Position numbers and translations under genes: made by a program. A stretch of DNA of 64,000 nt, taken from Halomonas sp. NO4. Its GTDB lineage: Bacteria > Pseudomonadota > Gammaproteobacteria > Pseudomonadales > Halomonadaceae. The stretch spans positions 1-64,000 of the forward strand of contig NZ_WHMA01000003.1 in NCBI RefSeq assembly GCF_010994375.1, given 5' to 3'. The notes beneath the pieces were generated by a model. The model saw only the letters and a list, made by a program, of their open reading frames with translations. It was not told the origin of the DNA and ran no database searches. This document shows, one piece after another, positions 15,959-24,318 of this stretch (positions within the stretch are counted from its first letter, which is position 1; each line of letters begins with the position of its first letter).

Positions 15959-16040
15959 GCAGACCCTTTACACACGCAGGAGCGGCGGGGATAGTGCCCT
16001 TCTCGCACCCCCGCCATTTGGCCCGTACTGGAGCTCACCG

Positions 16041-16655
16041 ATGCGCCTGGACCTTTCCCTCTACCTGATCACCGATCCCGTACTCTGCGCCGAGCGTGGC
16101 CTGGTGGAGACCGTGGTGGCCGCGGTGCGCGGCGGCGTGACCGTGGTACAGCTGCGCGACAAGCACGCCAGCGACGGCGAGCTGATCGACCAGGCGCGCC
16201 GCCTCAAAGCGGCGCTGGCCGGCAGCGGCGTGCCGCTGATCATCAACGACCGCCTCGCGGTGGCCGTGGAGAGCGGCGCCGACGGGCTGCACCTCGGCCA
16301 GGACGACGGCGAGGTGGCCGAGGCCCGCGCCGCCCTGGGCGAGCGGGCGATCCTCGGCCGCTCGGTGCAGACCCTGGCGCAGATGGCGCGTGTCGATGCC
16401 GAGCGGCTCGACTACCTGGGCCTGGGCCCGGTATTCGCCACCGCCACCAAGCAGGACCATGCCGAACCGCTGGGCTTTGCGGGGCTAGCCACCCTGGTCG
16501 CCGCCAGCCCCCTGCCGGCCGTGGCCATCGGCGGCCTCAAGACCGAACACGCCGCCGCGGTGCGCGACGCCGGGGCCCAGGGCCCGGCGGTGATCTCAGC
16601 GATCTGCGGCCAGCCCGACCCGGAGGCCGCGGCGGGCGCCTTCTTCACAAGGTAG
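16041..16655 (+). CDS. thiE: Thiamine-phosphate synthase
   Basis: A 204-residue TIM-barrel enzyme that joins HMP-diphosphate and thiazole phosphate to give thiamine phosphate. Motifs are LYLITDP (start), VVQLRDKHAS, LIINDRLAVAVESGADGLHLGQDD (shown as IINDRLAVAV and DGLHLGQDD), ILGRSV, GLGPVFATATKQDH and the phosphate loop VAIGGL. ATG 16041 is chosen over the long upstream frame because family alignment begins there. The stop overlaps the convergent DMT gene by 11 bases. No TPP riboswitch was seen in the 82 bases upstream. Confidence 0.95.
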   Translation: MRLDLSLYLITDPVLCAERGLVETVVAAVRGGVTVVQLRDKHASDGELIDQARRLKAALAGSGVPLIINDRLAVAVESGADGLHLGQDDGEVAEARAALGERAILGRSVQTLAQMARVDAERLDYLGLGPVFATATKQDHAEPLGFAGLATLVAASPLPAVAIGGLKTEHAAAVRDAGAQGPAVISAICGQPDPEAAAGAFFTR

Positions 16656-17520
16656 GCCGCCGCTTCAGCGTGGTGCGGCGGTCGTGGTAGGCGATGGCCA
16701 GGCCGCTGCCGATGATCACCGCACTGCCGACAAAGACCCAGAAGTCGGGCATCTCGCCCCAGAACCACCAGCCGAGCAGCACCGCCCACAGCATGGCGGT
16801 GTAGTCGAAGGGGGCGGCGATGGCCGCCGGGGCGAAGCGGAAGGCCAGGGTGATGCAGGCCGTGGCGCCCACCCCGAACACGCCGGCAGCGAGGAAGCCC
16901 CACCAGTGCCCGGGGTGGGGCGGCTGCCACACCAGCGGCAGGCTCAGAGCCGTGATCACGAGCGGCACCAGGTTCATGTAGAAGACCATGGCCCAGAGAT
17001 GTTCGCGCCCTCCGTAGCGCCGCGAGGTGATCATCAGCAGCGCATAGAAGACGGCGGCACCCAGCATGGCCAGTGCCCCGGGGTGAAAGCTCTCGCCGCC
17101 CGGGCGCACGATCACCAGCACGCCGACGAACCCCAGCAGCGAGGCCGCCAGCACCTGTCCATCGACGCGCTCACCGAGCAGCGGCACCGAGAGCAGGGTG
17201 ACGAACAGCGGTGCGGCAAAGGCGATGGCGGTGGCCTCGGCCAGGGGCAACAGCGTCAGCCCCAGCACGAAGCAGCCCATGGTGCCGGTATAGATGAGCC
17301 CGCGCATCAGGTGCACGCCGGGACGCCGCGTGGCGAACTTGCGCAGCCCGCCGCCGAAGTAGGCCAGCAGCGCGATCAGCGGCAGCGACACCAGGGTGCG
17401 GAAGAAGATGATCTGCAGCGGCGAGTGCACCTCGCCCAGCCACTTGGCGATGGCATCGCCGATGGCCAGGCAGAGTACCCCGGCACACATGAACAAAATA
17501 CCCTTGAGCGACGGCGACAT
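16645..17520 (-). CDS. EamA/DMT-family transporter
   Basis: A 291-residue membrane protein with ten predicted helices in two EamA repeats (about 5-135 and 145-280). Motifs include GDAIAKWLGEVHSPLQIIFFRTL near the N-terminus, the RGLIYTGTMGCFVLGLTLLPLAEATAIAFAAPLF block (given as GLTLLPLAEATAIAF) and, in repeat 2, AFRFAPAAIAAPFDYTAMLWA. Family members export metabolites or amino acids; the substrate cannot be named. ATG 17520 starts directly before the first helix; the frame upstream is basic and non-homologous. It is convergent with thiE. Confidence 0.88.
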   Translation of the reverse strand: MSPSLKGILFMCAGVLCLAIGDAIAKWLGEVHSPLQIIFFRTLVSLPLIALLAYFGGGLRKFATRRPGVHLMRGLIYTGTMGCFVLGLTLLPLAEATAIAFAAPLFVTLLSVPLLGERVDGQVLAASLLGFVGVLVIVRPGGESFHPGALAMLGAAVFYALLMITSRRYGGREHLWAMVFYMNLVPLVITALSLPLVWQPPHPGHWWGFLAAGVFGVGATACITLAFRFAPAAIAAPFDYTAMLWAVLLGWWFWGEMPDFWVFVGSAVIIGSGLAIAYHDRRTTLKRRPTL

Positions 17521-17553
17521 CACGACCTCCCTTGGCCTTCCGGGCACGCGACC

Positions 17554-17589
17554 AAAAAACCACCCCGCCGACCGGAGGGGTCGGCGGGG
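17554..17589 (-). terminator. Rho-independent terminator after the carboxypeptidase gene
   Basis: An 11-bp perfect stem (CCCCGCCGACC 17563-17573 with GGTCGGCGGGG 17579-17589) is followed on the minus strand by a T-rich run ending in TTTTTT (complement of 17554-17559). It lies about 105 bases after the stop at 17694 and just before the DMT start at 17520, so it should insulate the DMT gene from the carboxypeptidase transcript. Confidence 0.85.
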
Positions 17590-17693
17590 CTGATTGGTTC
17601 CCACGCTAAGGGGTTACACCCGCGGGGGCAAGGGGGCGTGCCCGGCGCGTCGCGGTCGGCAACGCCCATGCCGCCGGGGCACGGGCGATGGCA

Positions 17694-19007
17694 TCAATTG
17701 TGAGCCACCACCAGGCAGTCCATGCCCTGCTGGCGCAGGCTCTGGCAGGCGGTGCGGGCGTCGCTCTCCTGAAGGTCGACCAGCCGCGCCCGGAACACAC
17801 GCGGTGCCCCCTGCGCCTCGGCGATGGCCACGCGCACGTCGTTGAGCTGGCTGGCCAGGGAATCGGCCGCCCGTGCCGCCAGGCTTCGAGCCTGGTCGAC
17901 ATCGCTGAAGGCTCCGACCTGCACCGCCCAGGCACCGCCAGGCGAGGCCGGGTCGTTGCGCGCCAGCAGCTCACGGATAGGATCGTCGGCGGAGCCCATC
18001 TCGGTGTCCGGCTCGGCCAGCAGCGCCGAGGCCTCGGTCCGGCCGGTGGCCAGCGACTGCGACCAGGAGGGGATGGTCTCGGCCAAGGTCAGCTGCGTGG
18101 CGGGCGGGGTGGCCGGCAGCGGCTCGGGCAGGGCCATGCGCTCGCCGGACAGATCGGCCTTGGCGATCCAGTCGCCGCGCTGCTGCAGCGCGAGTCGCAC
18201 GTAGCCGCGGTCGAGCAGGTCGGCCATGTGCGCATCGCGCGAGGCCGCCGTGAAACCGCCCATTACCACCGAAAGGACACGGCGGCCGTTGCGCACCGCC
18301 GAGGTCGCCACGTTGAAGCCGGAGGCGCGGATGAAGCCGGTCTTCAGGCCGTCGGCACCGGGGTAATTGTCCAGCAGACGGTTGTGGCCGGTGATGGTCT
18401 TGCCGTTCCAGTGGAAGCGGGTGCGAGAGAAGTAGTGGTAGTGCTGGGGAAAGTCCTTCATCACCCGCAGTGAGAGAATGGCCATGTCTCGCGCCGTGGT
18501 GACCTGGCGCGCGTCGGGCAGGCCATGGGGATTGCGGAAGGTGGTGCGGGACATGCCCAGCTCCTGTGCCTTGCGCGTCATCATGGTGGCGAAGTGCTCT
18601 TCACTACCGCCCAGCGCCTCGGCTACCACCACGGCCACGTCGTTGGCCGACTTGATCACCAGCGCCTGGATGGCCTTCTCCACGGGAATGGTCGACCCCG
18701 CCTTGAGATAGAGCTTGGAAGCCGGCTTGGAAGCCGCATAGCTCGAGACCGGCAGCGGCTGATCCAGGGCCAGGCCGCCATCCTCGAGCGCCTCGAACAC
18801 CAGATAGAGCGTCATCATCTTGGTCAATGACGCCGGGTAGCGGGTGGCGTCGGCGTTGGCGGCATGCAGCACGTCGCCACTCTCGGCATCGACCACGATG
18901 GCCGCGTAGCGCGGATTGGCGTGGGCGGGTTTCACGGCCAGCAGCGCCAGGAAGCTGAACAGCACGACAACGACCGTGCCGAGACGAACTCGGTAAGCGG
19001 GGCTCAT
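17694..19007 (-). CDS. D-alanyl-D-alanine carboxypeptidase with C-terminal SPOR domain
   Basis: A 437-residue class A penicillin-binding serine peptidase (S11) that trims the terminal D-Ala of peptidoglycan stem peptides in the periplasm. The three active motifs are present: S60-LT-K63 (ASLTK), SAN (~117) and KTG (DGLKTGF, ~220). A signal peptide spans about residues 8-30 (VKPAHA-NP). The last ~75 residues (WAVQVGAFSDVDQARSLA... PRVFRARLVD) form a SPOR domain, which binds denuded glycan at the septum. ATG 19007 fits the AGAGG ribosome site better than the GTG at 19016. PBP5/6 relatives end in an amphipathic helix instead, so this is a Rhodospirillum/Halomonas-style fusion. Confidence 0.93.
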   Translation of the reverse strand: MSPAYRVRLGTVVVVLFSFLALLAVKPAHANPRYAAIVVDAESGDVLHAANADATRYPASLTKMMTLYLVFEALEDGGLALDQPLPVSSYAASKPASKLYLKAGSTIPVEKAIQALVIKSANDVAVVVAEALGGSEEHFATMMTRKAQELGMSRTTFRNPHGLPDARQVTTARDMAILSLRVMKDFPQHYHYFSRTRFHWNGKTITGHNRLLDNYPGADGLKTGFIRASGFNVATSAVRNGRRVLSVVMGGFTAASRDAHMADLLDRGYVRLALQQRGDWIAKADLSGERMALPEPLPATPPATQLTLAETIPSWSQSLATGRTEASALLAEPDTEMGSADDPIRELLARNDPASPGGAWAVQVGAFSDVDQARSLAARAADSLASQLNDVRVAIAEAQGAPRVFRARLVDLQESDARTACQSLRQQGMDCLVVAHN

Positions 19008-19159
19008 AACTCGCACCTCTGTTCCCTTGAAGGTTCCCTACTGCCCTTCTTTTACGGTTTGGGGCAGGCTTCAGTATGGCTGCCCAGCGGCCAACCAAGC
19101 GTAGAAAAAGCGCGTCTTTTTTGCGATATACCAACGCAAACTCCGCACACATCACTTAT

Positions 19160-19972
19160 TTATGTAGTGCGGGACGCTGCCTGGCGCAAATTAGCCAGCA
19201 GCGGTGCACCGCTCACCGGGTCAGGCACGAGGGTGCAGTCGATGCCGTAGAGACGCCGCACCAGCGCCGCCGTCACCACCTCCCGCGGCTGGCCGGCGGC
19301 CACCAGCCGCCCTTCGTACAGGGCCAGCAGATGATCGGCGTAGCGGCTGGCGCTGGTGAGATCGTGAAGCACCATCACCACCGTGCGCCCCACCGCGGCC
19401 AGTTGCCTCACCAGGTCGAAGACCTCGACCTGATGGCCCAGGTCCAGGGCCGCGGTGGGCTCGTCGAGCAGTAGCAGCGGGGTCTGCTGGGCGATGGTCA
19501 TGGCGATCCAGGCGCGCTGGCGCTGCCCGCCGGAGAGCGTGTCCAGGGCGCGGTCGGCCAGGGCCTCGAGGCCGGCGGCGGCCAACGCCTCGCCGACCAC
19601 CCGCTGGTCCTCGGCGGACCACTGGCGCCACCAGCCCTGGTGGGGCTGGCGACCGAAGCGGATCAGGTCGCCCACGGTGAGGCCTTCCGGGGCACTGGCC
19701 TCCTGGGGCAGCAGCGCCAGGCGCCGCGCCAGCTCGCGCGCCGGCAGCCGCTGTATGTCACGGCCATCGAGCAGCACCGCCCCGCCCTGCGGGGCGTGCA
19801 GGCGAGCCAGTGCCGCCAGCAGGGTCGACTTGCCGCAGCCGTTGGGACCGACGATGGCCGTCACGCGGCCTGGCGGCAGGGTCAGATCCAGGCCGTCGAT
19901 GACCGGAGTTCGGCCATAGGCCAGGGTGAGGTCGCGAGCGCTGAGCGCAGCGGAAGGCTCGTCGGGTGTCAT
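19160..19972 (-). CDS. Iron(III)-siderophore ABC transporter ATP-binding protein (FecE/FepC-like)
   Basis: A 270-residue ATPase of the iron-chelate uptake class. Walker A is GPNGCGKST (~44), Q-loop LALLPQEASAPEGLTVGDL, the class-typical RFGRQPHQGWW segment, signature LSGGQRQRAWIAMTI, Walker B LLLLDEPTAALD and H-loop VLHDLTSASRYADHL. The ATG at 19972 overlaps the permease stop (ATGA). It is the last gene of the Fur-controlled minus-strand operon that starts near 23075. The long frame that continues to 20968 is an out-of-phase shadow of the permease. Confidence 0.94.
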   Translation of the reverse strand: MTPDEPSAALSARDLTLAYGRTPVIDGLDLTLPPGRVTAIVGPNGCGKSTLLAALARLHAPQGGAVLLDGRDIQRLPARELARRLALLPQEASAPEGLTVGDLIRFGRQPHQGWWRQWSAEDQRVVGEALAAAGLEALADRALDTLSGGQRQRAWIAMTIAQQTPLLLLDEPTAALDLGHQVEVFDLVRQLAAVGRTVVMVLHDLTSASRYADHLLALYEGRLVAAGQPREVVTAALVRRLYGIDCTLVPDPVSGAPLLANLRQAASRTT

Positions 19973-21072
19973 ATCGCGCTCCTGCGGGCGGGACGAATCA
20001 GTATCCACAGCAGCCAGGGCCCACCGACCACGGCCGTGACGATGCCCACCGGCAGCTCGATGGGCGCCAGCAGCAACCGCCCGGTGAGGTCGGCGAGCAC
20101 CATCACCAGGGCCCCGGCCAGGGCCGAGGCCAGCAGCGGCACGCCGCGCGGCGAGGTGAGCGAGCGGGCGATCTCCGGGCCGATCAGCCCCACCATGCCC
20201 ACCGGGCCGGCCACCGCCACGGCCAATGCCGTGAGCAGCACCGAGAGTGTGAGCACCTGCCAGCGGTGCCGCTTGAGCCGCACCCCGAGGCCGCGGGACA
20301 CGGCATCGGAGAAGCGCATCAGGGTCAGCGAGCGGGCCAGGGCCAACGCCAGCGGCAGGCCCACGGCAAGACCGGCGGCGAGGGCCGCCACGGCATGGCC
20401 GGGACGGGCGTTGAGGGTGCCCACCGTCCAGGGATAGGCGGCGTTGGCGGTGTCGATGTCCACCCGCGCCAGCAGCAGCTGGGTGACGGCGCCGAACACC
20501 GCGCCGATGCCGATGCCGGCGACGATGAAGCGGTAGCCGCGGGTGTCGCCGCCGCTGGCCAGGCCGAAGGTGACGGCCGCCGCGGTGGCACCGCCGGCCA
20601 GCGCCATGGCGGGCGGCGCCAGCGACACGCCGAGCCCCACCACGGACGCCACGGCGAAGGCGGTGGCGCCGTTGTCGATGCCGATGATGCCGGGCGTGGC
20701 CAGGCGGTTGCGCGCGAGCGTCTGCATCAGGCAGCCGGCCAGGGCGAAGGCGGCGCCGGTCAGCCAGGCCGCCGCGAGCCGCGGCAGGCGCAGCTCCTGG
20801 ACCAGAAACAGGGCGATGGGGTCCCCCTCGCCTGCCAGCGCGCGCACCACCGCGCCCGGAGCGAGTCGCTCGCTGCCCAGTGCCAGGTAGGCCAGCGAGG
20901 CCGCGCCCAGGGCGGCCAGCAGCGCCAGCGCCACGACCAGGGCCCGGCGCTCCACCAGCAGGCTGCAACGCCCCACCGCCAACCGCCAGCGGCCGGGGGG
21001 TGGCGACACCGCGATATCGGGGTCGGGGGCGGCACGCCGGTCAAGATCAAGGGCAAGAGACGAGTCCGACAT
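19969..21072 (-). CDS. FecCD-family siderophore ABC permease (second subunit)
   Basis: A 367-residue BtuC/FecCD permease with about nine to ten helices after a polar N-terminus of ~35 residues. Motifs are RLPRLAAAWLTGAAFALAGCLMQTLARNRLATPGIIGIDNGA (seen as RLPRLAAAWLTG and LAGCLMQTLARNRLATPG), the coupling region VGLIGPEIARSL and the end LPVGIVTAVVGGPWLLWIL. It forms the inner-membrane channel with the other permease subunit. The stop overlaps the ATPase start; the start lies 27 bases after the first permease. Confidence 0.94.
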   Translation of the reverse strand: MSDSSLALDLDRRAAPDPDIAVSPPPGRWRLAVGRCSLLVERRALVVALALLAALGAASLAYLALGSERLAPGAVVRALAGEGDPIALFLVQELRLPRLAAAWLTGAAFALAGCLMQTLARNRLATPGIIGIDNGATAFAVASVVGLGVSLAPPAMALAGGATAAAVTFGLASGGDTRGYRFIVAGIGIGAVFGAVTQLLLARVDIDTANAAYPWTVGTLNARPGHAVAALAAGLAVGLPLALALARSLTLMRFSDAVSRGLGVRLKRHRWQVLTLSVLLTALAVAVAGPVGMVGLIGPEIARSLTSPRGVPLLASALAGALVMVLADLTGRLLLAPIELPVGIVTAVVGGPWLLWILIRPARRSAI

Positions 21073-21099
21073 GACGGCTCCGGCTACATAGCGGGTCGG

Positions 21100-22128
21100 C
21101 TAGAGGGTTGGCAGGCGGCGCGCGCGCACCACCGCCACCAGCACCGGGGCGCCGACCAGGGCGGTGAGCACCCCGATGGGCAGCTCGGAAGGCGCCACCA
21201 CCCGCCGCGAGACGACGTCCGCCACCAGCACCATCAGCGCCCCCAGCGGCAGGCAGAGCCACAGGGCGCGACGGATGTCGGGGCCGACCAGGGCCCGGGC
21301 GGCGAAGGGCACCACCAGGCCGACGAAGGCGATGGGCCCGGCGACGGCGGTGGCCGCGCCCACCAGCAGCGCCACGACGAAAATCACCAGCAGACGCACC
21401 CGGCCGGGGTGGTGGCCCAGCCCCGAGGCGACCCGCTCGCCCAGCGCCAGGGCCGCCAGCGGGCGTGCCACCAGGGCCGTGATGGCCAGTGCCAGGCCCA
21501 GGCTGGGCAGCACCGCCAGCAGGTCGTCCAGACGCCGGCCGGCCAGACTGCCCACCACCCAGAAGCGGATCTCGTCGGCGGTGCGCTGGTCGAACAGCAG
21601 CAGCAGGGAGGTGAGCGAGGCGAGCAGCGCCGAGAAGGCGGCCCCGGCCAGAACCAGCCGTACCGGGTCGTTGCCCAGACCGCGCACGCGCACCACGGCG
21701 AGCACCGCCAGACAGCCCACCAGAGCCCCGACCTGCCCCACGGCGATGCGCAGGGTGGCGGCACTGGCGTCGAGCCACAGCGCCACGGCCACGGCGAAGG
21801 CGGCGCCGGCACTGACCCCGAGCAGCCCCGGCTCGGCCAGGGGATTGCGCGACACCGCCTGCAGCAACGCCCCGGCCACGCCCAGGGAGAGTCCCACCGC
21901 CACGCCCACCAGGGTGCGCGGGCCACGCAGCGATGCCACCACGAAACGGGCCTCCTCGTCGCCGCGCCCCACGAGCGCCGCCAGGGCCCGCCCCGGCCCC
22001 ACCTCGCCGGCGCCCAGCAGCAGGCTGGCCAGGGCGGCAACGGCCAGCAGCGCCGTGAGCCCCAGACAGAGACGCACTTGCCCCGCCGAACGGCGGGGCC
22101 AGGGGTAGCCAGCGGCTTCCGACTTCAA
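21100..22128 (-). CDS. FecCD-family siderophore ABC permease (first subunit)
   Basis: A BtuC/FecCD permease of about 342 residues. It has LRGPRTLVGVAVGLSLGVAGALLQAVSRNPLAEPGLLGVSAG (seen as RGPRTLVGVAVGLSLGVAG and QAVSRNPLAEPGLLG), GPIAFVGLVVPFAARAL and the final ELPIGVLTALVGAPVLVAVVR. The start is uncertain. An ATG at 22197 would overlap the binding-protein gene by 73 bases; a TTG at 22128 overlaps its stop exactly (TTGA) and suggests translational coupling; a GTG at 22077 sits just before the first helix. The TTG is used here. It partners the 19969-21072 subunit. Confidence 0.88.
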   Translation of the reverse strand: MKSEAAGYPWPRRSAGQVRLCLGLTALLAVAALASLLLGAGEVGPGRALAALVGRGDEEARFVVASLRGPRTLVGVAVGLSLGVAGALLQAVSRNPLAEPGLLGVSAGAAFAVAVALWLDASAATLRIAVGQVGALVGCLAVLAVVRVRGLGNDPVRLVLAGAAFSALLASLTSLLLLFDQRTADEIRFWVVGSLAGRRLDDLLAVLPSLGLALAITALVARPLAALALGERVASGLGHHPGRVRLLVIFVVALLVGAATAVAGPIAFVGLVVPFAARALVGPDIRRALWLCLPLGALMVLVADVVSRRVVAPSELPIGVLTALVGAPVLVAVVRARRLPTL

Positions 22129-23075
22129 GGCAGCAGCGCCGCTTCGATGTCGTCGAGGATCGCCTGGGCGGCCAGCGGGCCGTTGGCGCTGGTCCACAGC
22201 TGGCCGTCCACCGGCACCACCCGGCCGTTCTTGACCACCGGCAGACGGGCGAAGGCCGGCGACTGCTCGGCGGCGGCAAGCGCCTCCTCGCCCTCCTCAT
22301 TGAGGGTGGCCAGGAACAGCCAGTTGCCCTGCAACTGCGAGAGGTTCTCCAGACTCAGCGGATCGCTGTGCACGCCTCGGGGGTTGACGAGGCCCGCGGC
22401 GTCCACGTCGAGGCCCACCTCCGCCAGCAGCCCGCTGGAGAAGAGCGCGCCGGACATCACCAGCGGCCCTTGGGGCATCCAGCGCACCAGGTTGGCGCTG
22501 CCGCCCACCTCGGCCTCGACCAAGGCATCGGCCAGTGCCGCCGCGCGCGCTTCCACGTCGGCAATGGCGGCCTCGATCGGCTCCTCACGGTTCAACGCCT
22601 CGCCGAAGAGCCGCGCCTCGGCCTTCCAGTTGTCCGGAGCGAGTTCGCGGGTCTCGGGCACCACGGTGGGAGCGATGCACGACAGCAGGGCGTACTGCTC
22701 GTCGGAGAGCTGCGGCGGGGCGAGGATCAGGTCGGGGCGCTCGACCAGCACCACCTCCAGGTTGATCTCGCGCACCACGCCGACGATGGCCGGACGCACC
22801 TCGCCGAGATGCGCCTCGATGTAGCGAGCCACCCCATCGCCGCCGCGGGTGGTCACCGCCCCTACCGGCGTGACACCGGCCGCCAGGGCGGCATCCAGGG
22901 CGCCTTCGTAGAGGGTGACGACGCGCTCGGGGGCGTCGGGCACCTCGATCTCGCCGTGGGCGGTCGCCACGCTGGCGGCCTGGGCGGGGGCCATGCCCAG
23001 CCCCAGCGTGGCGGTGAGCCAGATAGCCAGCCGACGCCGGAGACAACCGGGTCGCGCGGTGGGCGCAGGGTGCAT
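22125..23075 (-). CDS. Periplasmic iron-siderophore binding protein (FecB/FepB-like)
   Basis: A 316-residue class III solute-binding protein with a signal peptide (LAIWLTATLGLGMAPAQA, cleavage ~33). The usual features follow: GEIEVPDAPERVVTLYEGALDAALAAGVTPVG (seen as APERVVTLYEGALDAALA), ERPDLILAPPQLSDEQYALL, a central WMPQGPLVMS strand and the C-terminal WTSANGPLAAQAILDDIEAAL helix. It carries a ferric-siderophore from the TonB receptor to the permease pair. It is the first gene of the minus-strand operon, with a Fur box 53 bases upstream. The siderophore type is not told by sequence. Confidence 0.92.
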   Translation of the reverse strand: MHPAPTARPGCLRRRLAIWLTATLGLGMAPAQAASVATAHGEIEVPDAPERVVTLYEGALDAALAAGVTPVGAVTTRGGDGVARYIEAHLGEVRPAIVGVVREINLEVVLVERPDLILAPPQLSDEQYALLSCIAPTVVPETRELAPDNWKAEARLFGEALNREEPIEAAIADVEARAAALADALVEAEVGGSANLVRWMPQGPLVMSGALFSSGLLAEVGLDVDAAGLVNPRGVHSDPLSLENLSQLQGNWLFLATLNEEGEEALAAAEQSPAFARLPVVKNGRVVPVDGQLWTSANGPLAAQAILDDIEAALLP

Positions 23076-23127
23076 GGGAGAACTCCTTTGACACGGGGCC
23101 GTGTGCGGCAGGGATCAGGCACGGAAT

Positions 23128-23146
23128 AATAATGATTATCATAATC
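23128..23146 (-). promoter_or_regulatory. Fur box before the siderophore ABC operon
   Basis: On the minus strand this 19-mer matches the classical GATAATGATAATCATTATC at 17 of 19 positions (mismatches at positions 4 and 19). It sits 53 bases before the binding-protein start (23075) and upstream of the divergent LysR gene, where Fe-Fur could repress both. Confidence 0.88.
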
Positions 23147-23173
23147 GAGGTCGACCCTGGACGCACAACGCCT

Positions 23174-23192
23174 CGTTGCAAGATGCGCAACG
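23174..23192. promoter_or_regulatory. LysR-type operator candidate, copy 1
   Basis: CGTTGC-N7-GCAACG is a perfect 6-bp dyad that contains the T-N11-A core of LysR-family sites. It lies between the Fur box and the LysR start. The same dyad with the same spacing recurs at 24238-24256, upstream of the TonB receptor. Proposed binding site of the LysR protein encoded at 23265-24203. Confidence 0.65.
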
Positions 23193-23264
23193 CCGGATCA
23201 CGACTACCTCAATGAACGAGAATTATTTATAATAAGACGTTCATCCGGGAGCTTTGCCATACCC

Positions 23265-24203
23265 ATGTACAATCTCGACGAGCTCGCCGCCTTCGTGGCG
23301 GTCATCGAGTCCGGCAGCCTCACTCGCAGCGCGCAGCACCTCGGCCTGGCCAAGTCGACCCTGAGCCGCCGCATCAGCCAGCTGGAGCGGCAGCTGGGCC
23401 AGACGCTGCTGCGCCGCCAGTCCAATCGGTTGATGGCCACCGAGTCGGGGCGCCTGTTCCATGACTACGCAGCCCAGATCCTGGCCCTGGCCGGCCAGGG
23501 CCAGCAGGCGCTCGACGAGCTGCGCGAGGAGGTGAGTGGCGAGCTCGTCGTCGAGTGCCACGACGCCCTGACGCGCAGCTGGCTCTCCCGGGAGCTGGCG
23601 CGCTTCATGGACCTCTACCCCGGTATCCGCCTCACCCTGCGCTCGCGACACGCCCCACCACGCGCCGCCGATAGCCAGGCGGTGATCCTCTGGCTCGGCG
23701 AGGTAGCCGACAGCGAGCTGCGCCAGGAAACGCTCGCCTGGCTGGCGCGCGGCCTCTACGCCCACCCCGATTACCTGGCTCGCCACGGCCACCCCCAGCA
23801 TCCGCGGGCGCTGGCCAATCACGCCTGGATCGACCTACTGGGAGAAACCGAGGCGGGCTTGCCGCTGACCCATCCGCAAGAAGGCGAGTACCGCTTCCAG
23901 CCGCCCCGCTCGCGCTTCCGTGTCGACCAGTACGTGCTGCATGGCGACGCCATCGCGCGGGGCCAAGGACTCGGCCTCATGCCGCACTGGCTCGCCGCCA
24001 AGCGCGAGGGGGCCCACCCCGGATGCCTGGCACGCTGCCTGACCGATTGGAGCGCCCCGCCGCTGCCGGTGACGCTGCTCTACGCCTACGGTCAGCGCCC
24101 GCGCCGGGTCTCCGCCCTGCTCGACCATCTGCGCCAGCACCTGCCGGCGGCCTGGGCAACCCCGGAGCCGCGCTGCGCCGCAGGCGTGCCCACCCCGACC
24201 TGA
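23265..24203 (+). CDS. LysR-family transcriptional regulator of siderophore uptake
   Basis: A 312-residue LysR regulator. The winged helix-turn-helix spans about residues 1-60 (LDELAAFVAVIESGSLTRSAQHLGLAKSTLSRRISQLE, seen as FVAVIESGSLTRSAQHLG and KSTLSRRISQLERQLG), followed by a helical linker and a C-terminal effector-binding domain (~90-290). Genes of this type next to iron-chelate transporters usually respond to the ligand. It lies between the minus-strand ABC operon and the plus-strand TonB receptor, and a shared dyad flanks it on both sides, so it probably controls both. A TATAAT hexamer at 23228-23233 could be its -10 element. Six CCTCG repeats follow its stop immediately. Confidence 0.93.
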   Translation: MYNLDELAAFVAVIESGSLTRSAQHLGLAKSTLSRRISQLERQLGQTLLRRQSNRLMATESGRLFHDYAAQILALAGQGQQALDELREEVSGELVVECHDALTRSWLSRELARFMDLYPGIRLTLRSRHAPPRAADSQAVILWLGEVADSELRQETLAWLARGLYAHPDYLARHGHPQHPRALANHAWIDLLGETEAGLPLTHPQEGEYRFQPPRSRFRVDQYVLHGDAIARGQGLGLMPHWLAAKREGAHPGCLARCLTDWSAPPLPVTLLYAYGQRPRRVSALLDHLRQHLPAAWATPEPRCAAGVPTPT

Positions 24204-24233
24204 CCTCGCCTCGCCTCGCCTCGCCTCGCCTCG
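24204..24233. repeat. Pentanucleotide tandem repeat (CCTCG)x6
   Basis: Six perfect copies of CCTCG start at the base after the LysR TGA and end four bases before the second CGTTGC-N7-GCAACG dyad. Perfect short repeats of this kind slip in replication. Here a change would alter the gap between the LysR 3' end and the receptor control region, not a reading frame. Confidence 0.9.
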
Positions 24234-24237
24234 CCAC

Positions 24238-24256
24238 CGTTGCCAATCGTGCAACG
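24238..24256. promoter_or_regulatory. LysR-type operator candidate, copy 2
   Basis: The second CGTTGC-N7-GCAACG dyad, with identical arms and spacing to 23174-23192 but an unrelated 7-base centre. It lies 63 bases upstream of a Fur box and 104 bases upstream of the receptor ATG, a usual distance for a LysR activator site. Confidence 0.65.
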
Positions 24257-24318
24257 AGACGTTGTGCCCTTTCGCCCTCAACGCGGGGAACTTTTCGCAC
24301 TAGAATCTCCTGCGCATT

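Noticed and set aside
15959..16040. Possible TPP riboswitch upstream of thiE
   Set aside because: Only 82 bases separate the preceding stop and thiE. No conserved THI-box core (such as CUGAGA) was seen.
19160..20968. A 602-codon minus-strand frame joining the ATPase to upstream sequence
   Set aside because: Its first ~330 codons are an Arg/Gly/Ala-rich shadow of the permease gene. The true ATPase starts at 19972.
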